A stretch of DNA of 41,568 nt from Eubacteriales bacterium. GTDB lineage: Bacteria; Bacillota_A; Clostridia; Christensenellales; Aristaeellaceae. The DNA lies in assembly GCA_029974035.1 (NCBI GenBank), contig JARKQG010000115.1:1-41568 (forward strand), read 5' to 3'. Made by a program: the position numbers and the translations under genes. The notes under the pieces were generated by a model. It was not told the origin of the DNA. It saw nothing but the letters and a program-made list of their open reading frames with translations, and did not search any database. This document shows, piece after piece, positions 31,231-38,748 of this stretch; within the stretch, counting starts at the first letter, position 1, and each line of letters opens with the position of its first letter.

Positions 31231-32519
31231 AGCACGCCCTCCCGCCACTCGAGGCGTCGGAGGTCCTCCGCCTCGTCGCCGGCGTTCAGCGAGGACACCC
31301 CCAGGAGCATCCCCATCCCGCCCATCATGCTGACCATGGAACTGCCGCCCGCGCTGACAAAGGGCAGCGTGACGCCGGTCAGCGGGATCAGCTTGATGTT
31401 GCCGCCCACGATCACGAAGGTCTGAGCGGCGATGAGCGCCACCACGCCGAAGGCCACGAGGGCGTGAAAGCTGGTGCGGGCGTTCATCGCCACCGACGCG
31501 CCCCGCATCAGGATCAGTACGTAGATGCCCAGCATCGCCAGCGCGAAGATCAGCCCGAATTCCTCGCAGATCGCGGCGAACACGAAGTCCGAATGGTACA
31601 GCGGAATGTTGCGCGGGTAGCCCAGCCCCAGCCCCATGCCGAACATGCCGCCCGAGCCGATGGCGATCAGCGCCTGGATGATCTGCCAGCCGGAGTCCAG
31701 GGGGTCGCTCCAGGGGTTCTGGAACATCTCGAACCGCTTGGCCACGTAGGGGAACAGCCGGTAGGCGACGAGCGCGCCGCCCACGCCCATGCCCAGGCCC
31801 GCCAGCGTGATGGGCAGGTTGGAGGTGGCGGCGTAGAACATCATCACCGTGGTCAGAAAGTATAGCAGCAGCGCGCCCAGGTCCCGCTCGGCCAAGAGCA
31901 GCGCGCACAGCGCCGCCGCGAAGATCAGGGACGGCAGGCACCTGCGGAAGCGCGGCCGGTTGGAAAGCTGCGACGCCAGAACGAAGATCAGCGCCAGCTT
32001 TCCGAATTCCGACGGCTGCACCGAAATGCCCGCAATGTCCAGCCAGTTCTTGGCGCCGTACTGCCAGCTGCCGATCACCAGCGGCGAGGCCACCGCCAGA
32101 AATGTCACCGCCGCCAGCGGCAGCGCCCATTTGTCCCACGTGCGCACATGCCGTATGATTCCTATGCCCAGGGCCATGGCCACAAGACCTGCCAGAACGT
32201 AAAGCGCCTGGTTGAGCGGCGTCACCGAGGAGCGGGCGATGTCCTTGAGGGTCACCAGGCTGATCGAGCACAGAAAGAGCGTCAGGATCAGAAGCGCCCG
32301 GTCAATGGGCCAGAGCTTTGAAAAGAGCTTGACCACCAGAAAGGTGACAATGGGCATCAAAGCGGCAAAGGCCAGGGCCTGCAGGTCAAGGGAATCCGAT
32401 TTGATGGCGAGCAGCAGCATGCCGGTGAACTGAAACAGCAGTACGCCCGTCAGCAGCAGGTGGGTATTGGCGCGCAGCACCGCGCGGCGCAGCGCGCCGG
32501 ATTCTACCGGTCTCGCCAT
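31227..32519 (-). CDS. SEDS-family peptidoglycan glycosyltransferase (FtsW/RodA/SpoVE)
   Basis: A 430-residue polytopic protein of the SEDS family, which polymerises lipid II. Diagnostic parts: WLDIAGISVQPSEFGKLALI, the long loop before GSGGMFGMGLGLGYPRNIPLYHSDFVFAAICEEFG, and a PLTGVTLPFVSAGGSS end. The motifs do not separate FtsW, RodA and SpoVE; pairing with a PbpA-like PBP and an FHA protein suggests the RodA (elongation) role. ATG 32519 overlaps the FHA gene by 16 nt, and the stop overlaps the PBP start. Confidence 0.92.
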   Translation of the reverse strand: MARPVESGALRRAVLRANTHLLLTGVLLFQFTGMLLLAIKSDSLDLQALAFAALMPIVTFLVVKLFSKLWPIDRALLILTLFLCSISLVTLKDIARSSVTPLNQALYVLAGLVAMALGIGIIRHVRTWDKWALPLAAVTFLAVASPLVIGSWQYGAKNWLDIAGISVQPSEFGKLALIFVLASQLSNRPRFRRCLPSLIFAAALCALLLAERDLGALLLYFLTTVMMFYAATSNLPITLAGLGMGVGGALVAYRLFPYVAKRFEMFQNPWSDPLDSGWQIIQALIAIGSGGMFGMGLGLGYPRNIPLYHSDFVFAAICEEFGLIFALAMLGIYVLILMRGASVAMNARTSFHALVAFGVVALIAAQTFVIVGGNIKLIPLTGVTLPFVSAGGSSMVSMMGGMGMLLGVSSLNAGDEAEDLRRLEWREGVL

Positions 32520-33256
32520 AGCTCGTCCTCGTCAAAAAAATCGTCGATGGGGTCGGCCCCGTTCGCCTGGGAAAAGGGAAGCGACACCGGGGCGGCCTTC
32601 GCGCCGCGCCGCGCGCCCGCCTTGCGCGGAGCGCGCGCCTTTGCCGGGGCGCCGCTTTCCGCGGCCGCCCGCCCCGCGGCGGATCGGGCCCGGGGCTCCG
32701 GCGCGCTTCCGAAGGCGTCGCCGTACAGGCCGTCTCCGACATCGGCCGCGCGGGCCGCGCCCGCCGCATCACCGGACGCCACCTCGAACCACTCGTCCGC
32801 CTCGGCCTCAACCGGCGCGTCAAACAGCACCAGCATCAGCGCCAGCCGTCCCACGTTCAGCACGTCGCCGTTTTCCAGAAAAACCGCCTCGCCGCTGTGG
32901 CCGCCGCCCACCGCCAGGCGGGCGCTGCCCAGCGGCCGGATGAGCAGCCCGCCCTCGCGCAGCTCAAAATGGGCGTGGGCGCGCCGGAGATCCCGGTGGC
33001 GGATGCGCACGTCGGCGCTGCGCCCGCTGCCCAGCACCCCTTCCCGGGGGATCGGGTAGCTGACGCGGTTTCTCGCGCCGGGATTGGCGATCAGTTCACC
33101 CACGCAGCCGGTCTGCCCCATCCATTCCCGCAGCAGCTTGGCGCGGCGGTTGTCGGCCACCGTCATGCGCCAGCCCCGGAACAAAAGCACCAGCATCAGC
33201 GCCGCAAACCAGTAGCGCGCGGCCAGCGCGACGAGGGCGTACAGGTCGGAACTCAA
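32504..33256 (-). CDS. FHA-domain membrane protein
   Basis: The 250-residue protein has an N-terminal helix (ALMLVLLF), a spacer, then an FHA phosphothreonine-binding domain at ~75-145: G-V-L-G-S-G-R-S-A-D-V-R-I (the conserved G-R-S and strand) and R-A-H-A-H-F (the usual S/R-x-x-H), with E-N-G-D later. The rest is Ala/Arg-rich, low in complexity, ending in acidic DDFFDEDELWRD. FHA domains read Ser/Thr-kinase phosphorylation. Gene order FHA-SEDS-PBP matches the actinobacterial fhaB-rodA-pbpA block. TTG 33256 follows AAGGAGG. Confidence 0.85.
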   Translation of the reverse strand: MSSDLYALVALAARYWFAALMLVLLFRGWRMTVADNRRAKLLREWMGQTGCVGELIANPGARNRVSYPIPREGVLGSGRSADVRIRHRDLRRAHAHFELREGGLLIRPLGSARLAVGGGHSGEAVFLENGDVLNVGRLALMLVLFDAPVEAEADEWFEVASGDAAGAARAADVGDGLYGDAFGSAPEPRARSAAGRAAAESGAPAKARAPRKAGARRGAKAAPVSLPFSQANGADPIDDFFDEDELWRDR

Positions 33257-33286
33257 GGCCGCGCCTCCTTTGCGGTTGCCTTCATA

Positions 33287-34411
33287 TCAGATGCCCAGCC
33301 GGTCCCGGAGGCCCTCGGCCAGCTGCTCGCGCAGCGCCTCGCATTCGATCAGGTTGAGGATTGCCAGCATGCGCCGCCGCGTAAACGCGCGGCGGGTGAG
33401 CCGGCCGCCCAGCCGGCGGTCGATCCGGGTCAGCAGGCGGTCCTTCCCGGAGAGCGCATAGAGCGCGTCCGGCAGCGCCTGGCGCGCGCGGCGGCGGAAG
33501 GCGGATTCTACAAAGCCGGGGGCGAGAATCTCCTCCGACCGGGCGCGGAAGCCGTCGAGAATCGCGCGGGCTTCGTCGTCCCGGGCCAGCAGCGCCCGGC
33601 CGCCTTCGTGCACCACCGGCAGGTATTGGACGGACAGATCCCCGTCAAAAGTTGCCTCGACCACCAGCGCCGTGCGCCAGTATTCATCATTTTTCCGGTC
33701 AAACAGCAAATTTCCCTGTCCGTAGACGATGGTGGCGCCGGCGTGTTCCTCAAAGCAGCCCACCGCGTGGGAGTGCTGGCAGACGATGAGGTCCGCCCCG
33801 CTTTCGGCCAGGCCGCGAAGCGCCTTGCGCAGCTCCGGCGTCGGATACCGGTAGTGCTCAAGGCCGCCGTGGTACATGACGATCACCCGGTCGCACCGGT
33901 CCTTCAGGCGGCGGACCTGCGCCGGGGTCCTCAGCGGGTCATAGGCGTTGGCGCCGGGGGCGTCCGCCTTCGCCACGGAAAACTCCCGCTCGCAGCAGGC
34001 GAGAAGGCCCACCGAAAGGCCGTTTTTTTCGATGATCCGGGGCGCTTCGGCCCCGGCCCGGTCCGCGCCCGCACCGAAGGTGGGGATGCCCTCGGCCCGA
34101 AGCGCCCGGAGCGTGTTTTCAAGGCCCTCGGCGCCCCTGTCGAGGATGTGGTTGTTGGCGAGGGACAGGATGGGGGCGAGCCGCGCGATGCCCCGGGCGC
34201 AGGCCGCCTCCGCGCCCAGCGACGGCCCCGCCTTCAAAATGGGCGCGCCGCTGTCGGTCAGCGGCGCTTCCAGATTGATCACGCGCGCGTCGGCGGCCAT
34301 CAGCGCCGAGCGAAGGGGCTCGTCCAGCACGGCCTCGATCTCGCCCCGCGCAAACAGCGCGGCGTTCGAGGCCGTGGGCACCAGGTCGCCGCAGATGCTT
34401 ATCCTGATCAA
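33287..34411 (-). CDS. CapA/PgsA-like metallophosphatase-fold protein
   Basis: A 374-residue member of the CapA family (poly-gamma-glutamate/capsule synthesis proteins, metallophosphoesterase fold). Residues: S-I-C-G-D-L-V at the start (G-D-x-x), VINLEAPLTD, LSLANNHILDRG (A-N-N-H, metal ligands), MYHGGLEHYR, and QHSHAVGCFEEHAGATIVYGQGN. There is no signal peptide or membrane helix, unlike PgsA, so it may act in the cytoplasm. TTG 34411 follows GGAGG by about 8 nt. First gene of a CapA-FHA-SEDS-PBP operon driven by a near-consensus promoter. Confidence 0.82.
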   Translation of the reverse strand: MIRISICGDLVPTASNAALFARGEIEAVLDEPLRSALMAADARVINLEAPLTDSGAPILKAGPSLGAEAACARGIARLAPILSLANNHILDRGAEGLENTLRALRAEGIPTFGAGADRAGAEAPRIIEKNGLSVGLLACCEREFSVAKADAPGANAYDPLRTPAQVRRLKDRCDRVIVMYHGGLEHYRYPTPELRKALRGLAESGADLIVCQHSHAVGCFEEHAGATIVYGQGNLLFDRKNDEYWRTALVVEATFDGDLSVQYLPVVHEGGRALLARDDEARAILDGFRARSEEILAPGFVESAFRRRARQALPDALYALSGKDRLLTRIDRRLGGRLTRRAFTRRRMLAILNLIECEALREQLAEGLRDRLGI

Positions 34412-34451
34412 GGGCGTTGCCTCCACACAAAAGCGCAATTTATACGGAATT

Positions 34452-34480
34452 ATTGTACAACATGCGCCCGGACCTGTCAA
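34452..34480 (-). promoter_or_regulatory. Near-consensus promoter of the envelope operon
   Basis: Minus strand: TTGACA (34475-34480), 17 bp, TACAAT (34452-34457), about 40 nt before the TTG start of the CapA-like gene. One of the strongest predicted promoters in the window. Confidence 0.8.
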
Positions 34481-34532
34481 ACCTCGCGCGCGTCCGCGCC
34501 GCCGCGCATAGTATGCCGCGGGAGGGCTGAGC

Positions 34533-34871
34533 ATGATTGTGCGGGGAGAAATGTACACGGCCGACCTGGACCCGGTCGTCGGCTCCGAGCAGGGCGGGAC
34601 GCGGCCGGTGCTGGTGGTGCAAAACGACGTGGGCAACCGGTTCAGCCCCACCGTGGTCGTGCTCGCGCTGACCAGCCAGATCGACAAGGCGCGGCTGCCC
34701 ACCCACGTGCTGGTTTCGGGTTCGGGGCTTGCCCGGCCGTCGGTGGTGCTGGCGGAGCAGATGCGCACCCTCGACAAGCGAAGGCTCCGCGAGCGCATCG
34801 GCATGCTGCCGCCGGAGGCGATGGAAAAGGTCAACCGGGCGATCCGGATCTCCCTGGCGGTCGAGCTTTGA
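34533..34871 (+). CDS. MazF/EndoA-type mRNA interferase (no antitoxin alongside)
   Basis: A 112-residue ribonuclease of the MazF/PemK family, closest in look to B. subtilis EndoA, which cuts mRNA at short sites. Key parts: R-G-E-M-Y-T-A-D-L-D, S-E-Q-G-G-T-R-P-V-L-V (catalytic Arg24), L-A-L-T-S-Q-I (Thr47) and AEQMRTLDKRRL. All catalytic positions look intact. Only ~120 nt separate it from the divergent promoter upstream, and no MazE-like gene is present on either side. ATG 34533 follows GGGAGGG. Confidence 0.9.
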   Translation: MIVRGEMYTADLDPVVGSEQGGTRPVLVVQNDVGNRFSPTVVVLALTSQIDKARLPTHVLVSGSGLARPSVVLAEQMRTLDKRRLRERIGMLPPEAMEKVNRAIRISLAVEL

Positions 34872-34937
34872 TCGCCGGCGACCTTCGCGCGGCCGCGAAA
34901 GCGGATGAACGCGCTTTAGTTTTGGCAGAATATGTGC

Positions 34938-34943
34938 TATAAT
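34938..34943 (+). promoter_or_regulatory. Extended -10 promoter of the YitT gene
   Basis: TG-C-TATAAT at 34935-34943 is an extended -10. Because an ATG at 34942 lies within it, the coding region must start later, at TTG 34978. No strong -35 is seen. Confidence 0.6.
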
Positions 34944-34977
34944 GCCGATAAATCGGGCAAAAAAGGAAGCGGGCAAT

Positions 34978-35820
34978 TTGAGCGATCGCTGGCGCGCGGA
35001 GGTTGTGGACTGGGGCAGGATCCTGGCGGGGCTGATTTTGGGGGCCTTCGCCTACAGACTGTTTCTGGTCCCCAACGAGGTGGCGCCGGGCGGCTTTACG
35101 GGCATCGGCCAGATTCTGAACGCCCTTTTCGGCTGGAACGTGGGCACCGTGGCGCTGGCGCTCAACGTGCCCCTCTTCGCGCTTTCGCTGCGGTCGATGG
35201 GGCTGCGCTTCGGCGTCCGGTCGCTCTTTGCGTCGGCGGCGCTTTCGATGCTGATCGACTACCTGCCCTTCGGCCCGCTGACCGACGACAGGCTTCTGGC
35301 GGCGGTCTTTGGCGGCGTGCTGGGCGGCGCGGGCTTTGGCCTGATCATGCTGGGGGACGCCACCACCGGCGGCAGCGATATGCTGGGCATGCTGATCCAC
35401 AAAAGGCTGAAGGTGGTCAAGGTGTCGGCGGCGGTGTTCATGGTGGACGCGCTGGTCATCGTGGCCGCCGGCGTGGTGTTTGACGTCAAGGGCGCGCTTT
35501 TGGCGCTGATCTCCACCTACATCATGGCCCGCGTGCTGGACCGGGTGCTGGAAGGACCCAACATGGCCAAGGCCTATTTCATCATCTCCGGCCGGGCGGA
35601 GGAGATCGCCGACGCCGTGATGAAGACGATGGACCGGGGTGTGACCAGCCTGGCGGGCCGGGGCATGTACACCGGCGAGGCGCGCTCGGTGCTCTTGTGC
35701 GTGATCAACCGGCGCGAAACCCTCCGGCTCAGGACGCTGGTCAGCGGCATCGACCCGGAGGCCTTCATGATCGCCACCGACGTACGCGAGGCGCTGGGCG
35801 AGGGTTTCCAGGCCCATTAG
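34978..35820 (+). CDS. YitT-family membrane protein
   Basis: A 280-residue protein with a five-helix YitT membrane domain (DUF161) and a C-terminal cytoplasmic DUF2179 domain. Typical words: FLVPNEVAPGGFTGIGQIL, G-D-A-T-T-G-G-S-D-M-L and, near the end, DRGVTSLAGRGMYTGEARSVLLCVI. Function unsettled; transport has been suggested for relatives. The start is TTG 34978 with AAGGAAG 8 nt upstream, not the ATG inside the -10 box. Confidence 0.88.
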   Translation: MSDRWRAEVVDWGRILAGLILGAFAYRLFLVPNEVAPGGFTGIGQILNALFGWNVGTVALALNVPLFALSLRSMGLRFGVRSLFASAALSMLIDYLPFGPLTDDRLLAAVFGGVLGGAGFGLIMLGDATTGGSDMLGMLIHKRLKVVKVSAAVFMVDALVIVAAGVVFDVKGALLALISTYIMARVLDRVLEGPNMAKAYFIISGRAEEIADAVMKTMDRGVTSLAGRGMYTGEARSVLLCVINRRETLRLRTLVSGIDPEAFMIATDVREALGEGFQAH

Positions 35821-35863
35821 CGCCCGATCCGGGGCGTTTAAATGTCGAAAAGGGGGACGGGAC

Positions 35864-36616
35864 ATGCCCATCGCAGTCATCACCGGCGCTTCATCGGGAC
35901 TGGGCCGCGCCTACGCGCTGGCGGCCATGGAGATCTTTCCGGAAATTCGGGAGTACTGGCTCATCGCCCGTCGGGCGGACAGGCTGGAGGCGCTGGGGGC
36001 GGACATGCCGGGCGTAAGCGTGCGCACCATCGCCCTGGACCTGGCCGATCCGGCGAGTTTTGACGAATATCAGAGACTTCTCGAGGAGGCGGGCGCGGAG
36101 ATTGCGCTCCTCGTCAACAACGCCGGGCTGGGCTGGATGGGCGACTTTGCCGACGGCTCCTGGCGCAGCCAGACGGCGATGACGGACGTCAACGTGCGGG
36201 CGGTGACGGCGGTGGCCAACATTTCCCTCCGGCACATGCGGCGGGGGAGCGTGATGGTCAACGTCAGTTCCATCGCGGCCTTCGCGCCCACGCCGCGCAT
36301 GGCGGTCTACTGCGCCACCAAGTCCTACGTGTCGGCCCTTTCGAAGGCCATCCGCTTCGAGCTGAAGGGGAAGGGCGTCCGCGTGCTGGCGGCCTGCCCC
36401 TGCCCGATGGACACGGAATTTCTGGAAATCGCGGGCATCCATAGCAGAACCTTTGACATGCTGCCTCGGGTGAAGCCCGATTACATGGCGGTGAAATCCC
36501 TCGCCGCCGCGAAAAAGGGGCGGGCGGTATACACCGCGCTGCCCCTGATGAAGCTCTACCGCGTGCTGGCCAAGATCCTGCCCAGCGGCCTTGTGATGCA
36601 CGTGTCAAAGGTCTAG
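35864..36616 (+). CDS. Short-chain dehydrogenase/reductase
   Basis: A 250-residue SDR with the cofactor loop TGASSGLG (residues 7-14), R-R after strand 2 (I-A-R-R-A-D, favouring NADP), N-N-A-G, and catalytic S-S ... Y-C-A-T-K. It resembles the broad DltE/YqjQ-like 'SDR of unknown substrate' group with a hydrophobic C-terminal tail (L-Y-R-V-L-A-K-I-L-P). ATG 35864, 43 nt after the YitT gene. Its last 12 nt overlap the convergent udk gene. Confidence 0.85.
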   Translation: MPIAVITGASSGLGRAYALAAMEIFPEIREYWLIARRADRLEALGADMPGVSVRTIALDLADPASFDEYQRLLEEAGAEIALLVNNAGLGWMGDFADGSWRSQTAMTDVNVRAVTAVANISLRHMRRGSVMVNVSSIAAFAPTPRMAVYCATKSYVSALSKAIRFELKGKGVRVLAACPCPMDTEFLEIAGIHSRTFDMLPRVKPDYMAVKSLAAAKKGRAVYTALPLMKLYRVLAKILPSGLVMHVSKV

Positions 36617-37243
36617 CGGCGCGTCCGCGGGGCGCTCGGGCAGCTGGCCGCTGTTGATGTAGAAGGCCAGGATGTCCACGATCTTCTTATTGAAGCCGCC
36701 GCCCGCCACAATCACATCCGCAAACTCGATGTAGGTGCGGATGTAGCGCTCGTACATGGGCTTGACCGTCGAAAGGTACTGCCGCGCGATGCCGTTGATG
36801 TCCCGGCCGCGCTCCAGGATGTCCCGCTGGACGCGGCGCAGAAGGCAGATGTCCGGGTCCACGTGGACGAAGAGCTTGAAGTCCATCATGTCGCGGGTGC
36901 GCGGGTCGTAAAAGGCGTGGATGCCCTCGATGATGGTCACGTCGCAGGGATGGATCTGCTCGCCCGAATCCGCGCGGCGGTGCATGGTGTAGTCGTAGCC
37001 CTTGCGGGTGACGCTTTTGCCGGACTTTAAAAGGCGGATGTCCTCCCGGAGCACGTCGTGCTCGAAGGCGTCCGGCTCGTCGTAGTTGATCTTGGCCCGC
37101 TCCTCCAGCGGCAGGTAGCTGTGGTCCCGGTAGTAGCAGTCCTGCTTGATCAGCGCCGATTCCCCGCGGACCGACGCTGCCAGCGCCCGGGCCAGCGTGG
37201 TTTTGCCGCTGCCGCTGGCGCCGCAGATCCCGATGGTAAGCAT
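36605..37243 (-). CDS. udk: Uridine kinase
   Basis: A 212-residue P-loop kinase that phosphorylates uridine and cytidine in pyrimidine salvage. P-loop GASGSGKT (8-15), the nucleoside-site words Q-D-C-Y-Y-R-D and NYDEPDAFE, then IIEGIHAF and the lid R-R-V-Q-R-D-I-x-E-R-G. All family blocks are present. The ATG follows a hairpin whose 3' arm holds the likely ribosome site (GGGGGTG), and a promoter lies in that hairpin's loop. The 3' end overlaps the convergent SDR gene. Confidence 0.9.
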   Translation of the reverse strand: MLTIGICGASGSGKTTLARALAASVRGESALIKQDCYYRDHSYLPLEERAKINYDEPDAFEHDVLREDIRLLKSGKSVTRKGYDYTMHRRADSGEQIHPCDVTIIEGIHAFYDPRTRDMMDFKLFVHVDPDICLLRRVQRDILERGRDINGIARQYLSTVKPMYERYIRTYIEFADVIVAGGGFNKKIVDILAFYINSGQLPERPADAPLDL

Positions 37244-37248
37244 GAAAA

Positions 37249-37279
37249 CACCCCCGCAGCCAGTATAAGCGCGGGGGTG
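37249..37279 (-). terminator. Terminator of the SGNH gene, 5 nt before the udk start
   Basis: Minus strand: CACCCCCGC (37279-37271), 13-nt loop, GCGGGGGTG (37257-37249), then TTTTC and the udk ATG at 37243. The 3' arm probably doubles as the udk Shine-Dalgarno region, so read-through transcripts would hide it. Confidence 0.7.
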
Positions 37280-37290
37280 CGCCTTTGCAA
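37262..37290 (-). promoter_or_regulatory. udk promoter inside the terminator loop
   Basis: Minus strand: TTGCAA (37290-37285), 17 bp, TATACT (37267-37262). The -10 lies within the loop of the terminator, so transcripts begun here lack the 5' arm and keep the ribosome site free; the leader would be only ~12-15 nt. Confidence 0.55.
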
Positions 37291-37294
37291 GAAC

Positions 37295-37996
37295 CTATTC
37301 GCCGTCCAGCGGAAAGTTTTTCTCAAAGGCCACCGCGGCGTCATAGATCAGCCGGTGCCCCTGGTCGTTGGGGTGGATGCCGTCCTCGCACAGCACATCC
37401 TCGCCCCGGACCACGGCCAGAAACGCCTCCCGCAGCGGCAGCCAGCGGCAGTTGATTTCGGAGGCCACCCGCATCACCAGCGCGGAGTAGTATTCCTGCC
37501 AGCGGTAGATGCGCTCCGGCACCCCCAGAAACCGCAGGATGCGGCCTTCGTCCAGCCCGTCCTTCACAATCCACTTCAGGTAGCGGCGCGGGTCCAGCGG
37601 CGGCAGGCTGCACAAAAGCGGCGTGCCACCCATCTTGCGCACATGGGCGGCCATCTCCCGGAGCGCCGCGGTGAACTGGTCCACCGGCGTATGGGGCGCG
37701 TGGGGCGCGTCGGGCGCGTCGGCCACCGCCGCCCAGTCAAAGTCGCAGTCGTTGCCGCCGTATTCGATGACCACCAGTTTGTCCCGGAACGCGGCCCCGT
37801 CCATGGACTTCATGGCGGCAAGCGCCTCCGGCGCGGTGCGGCCCATCCGGGACAGGTTTTCAAAGGGAACCTTAAAGGTCCGGGACAGCATCGAAATGGC
37901 GCTGTCCTTGAGCAGCGTGTAGCGGTGCCGCGCGGGGTCGTACACCACGCCCTTGAGCACCGAGTCACCCCATACCTGAATGCCCGCGTACTGCAT
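37295..37996 (-). CDS. SGNH/GDSL-family hydrolase
   Basis: A 233-residue esterase/lipase-fold hydrolase. Block I is VWGDSVLKGV (Ser12), block III contains YGGND, and block V DGIHPND provides the catalytic Asp/His pair. No signal peptide, so it acts in the cytoplasm. Substrate unknown; relatives deacetylate sugars or hydrolyse small esters. ATG 37996 follows GAGGGG; a consensus promoter lies upstream, divergent from the DUF1836 gene. Confidence 0.88.
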   Translation of the reverse strand: MQYAGIQVWGDSVLKGVVYDPARHRYTLLKDSAISMLSRTFKVPFENLSRMGRTAPEALAAMKSMDGAAFRDKLVVIEYGGNDCDFDWAAVADAPDAPHAPHTPVDQFTAALREMAAHVRKMGGTPLLCSLPPLDPRRYLKWIVKDGLDEGRILRFLGVPERIYRWQEYYSALVMRVASEINCRWLPLREAFLAVVRGEDVLCEDGIHPNDQGHRLIYDAAVAFEKNFPLDGE

Positions 37997-38030
37997 GAAA
38001 CCGCCCCTCGCACATCTCGTTTTGAAAACC

Positions 38031-38059
38031 ATTATATAAGACCTCAGTGATTATGTCAA
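38031..38059 (-). promoter_or_regulatory. Consensus promoter of the SGNH gene
   Basis: Minus strand: TTGACA (38054-38059), 17 bp, TATAAT (38031-38036), a perfect sigma-A consensus. It is back to back with the promoter of the DUF1836 gene. Confidence 0.85.
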
Positions 38060-38070
38060 GGCTTAAGCCG

Positions 38071-38082
38071 CAAGATATCTTG
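38071..38082. promoter_or_regulatory. 12-bp palindrome overlapping the DUF1836 promoter
   Basis: CAAGATATCTTG is perfectly self-complementary and overlaps the -35 (TTGACG, 38080-38085) of the plus-strand promoter, 12 bp from the divergent -35. A candidate operator controlling both genes, possibly for the DUF1836 protein itself. Confidence 0.4.
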
Positions 38083-38108
38083 ACGTTTTTGAAAGTAAAT
38101 GATATCAT
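38080..38108 (+). promoter_or_regulatory. Promoter of the DUF1836 gene
   Basis: TTGACG (38080-38085), 17 bp, TATCAT (38103-38108). The -10 position rules out the upstream in-frame ATGs and supports ATG 38134 as the start. Confidence 0.7.
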
Positions 38109-38133
38109 GCTCCCGTGGAAAGGGGCGTATGCG

Positions 38134-38697
38134 ATGCAGAGCCGGGCGCTGGACGCGCTGATTGATTTTCTCCGCGGGCACAGGGGCGCGCGCTGGGACG
38201 AAATGCCGGATCTCGAGCTGTACATGGACCAGGTGATCACCTACCTCAAGCGGCAGCTGGCGCCGTTTCAGGATTCTCCCGAGGAGAACCTCGTCACGCC
38301 GTCGATCATCAACAATTACGTGAAGGCCGGGTTTGTGCCCAGGCCGGAGCGGAAAAAATACGCCCGGGCGCACCTGGCGTCGCTGACGATGGCGTGCACC
38401 CTCAAGCGGGTGCTGCCCATCGAGTCGGTCAGAAAGCTGATCACCCAGGGCGGCGCGCCGCTCGACGGGGCGCGCTACGATCAGTTTCTGGACGCGCAGC
38501 GGGAGGCGTTCCAGGAGGAGGCCCGGCTTCTGGAGCAGCTTGCGGCGGACTTTCCGTCGGACAGCCAGTCGCTGTACCGGCTGGCCACCCACTTTGCGCT
38601 GCGCGCCGGCGCCGACCGGCTGATCGCCGACCGGATCATGGGGCTGATCGACGAAAAAGAGCGCCGCGCGCAGGTTGACGATCCGGCGCCCAAATGA
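38134..38697 (+). CDS. DUF1836 family, probable MerR-like DNA-binding protein
   Basis: A 187-residue member of the Firmicutes-specific DUF1836 family. The middle part (VTPSIINNYVKAGFVPRP, E-R-K-K-Y, then L-K-R-V-L-P-I-E-S-V-R-K-L-I) resembles a MerR winged-helix reader (I-N-x-Y-x-x-x-G-L-V-P-P-P), so DNA binding is likely. No effector domain is recognisable. ATG 38134 has AGGGG 8 nt upstream. Divergent from the SGNH gene; the trpS promoter lies within its 3' end. Confidence 0.8.
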   Translation: MQSRALDALIDFLRGHRGARWDEMPDLELYMDQVITYLKRQLAPFQDSPEENLVTPSIINNYVKAGFVPRPERKKYARAHLASLTMACTLKRVLPIESVRKLITQGGAPLDGARYDQFLDAQREAFQEEARLLEQLAADFPSDSQSLYRLATHFALRAGADRLIADRIMGLIDEKERRAQVDDPAPK

Positions 38698-38703
38698 TAG
38701 AAT
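38675..38703 (+). promoter_or_regulatory. Promoter of trpS inside the DUF1836 gene end
   Basis: TTGACG (38675-38680), 17 bp, TAGAAT (38698-38703). The leader to ATG 38749 is ~40 nt, too short for a T-box antiterminator. Confidence 0.65.
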
Positions 38704-38748
38704 GATGCGATGGATATCGCGGACTTGAACCGGAGAGGGGACCGACAG

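Noticed and set aside
32897..34942. Plus-strand frame of ~680 codons opposite the FHA and CapA-like genes
   Set aside because: Composition is that of a shadow frame; the minus-strand genes have domains, promoters and ribosome sites.
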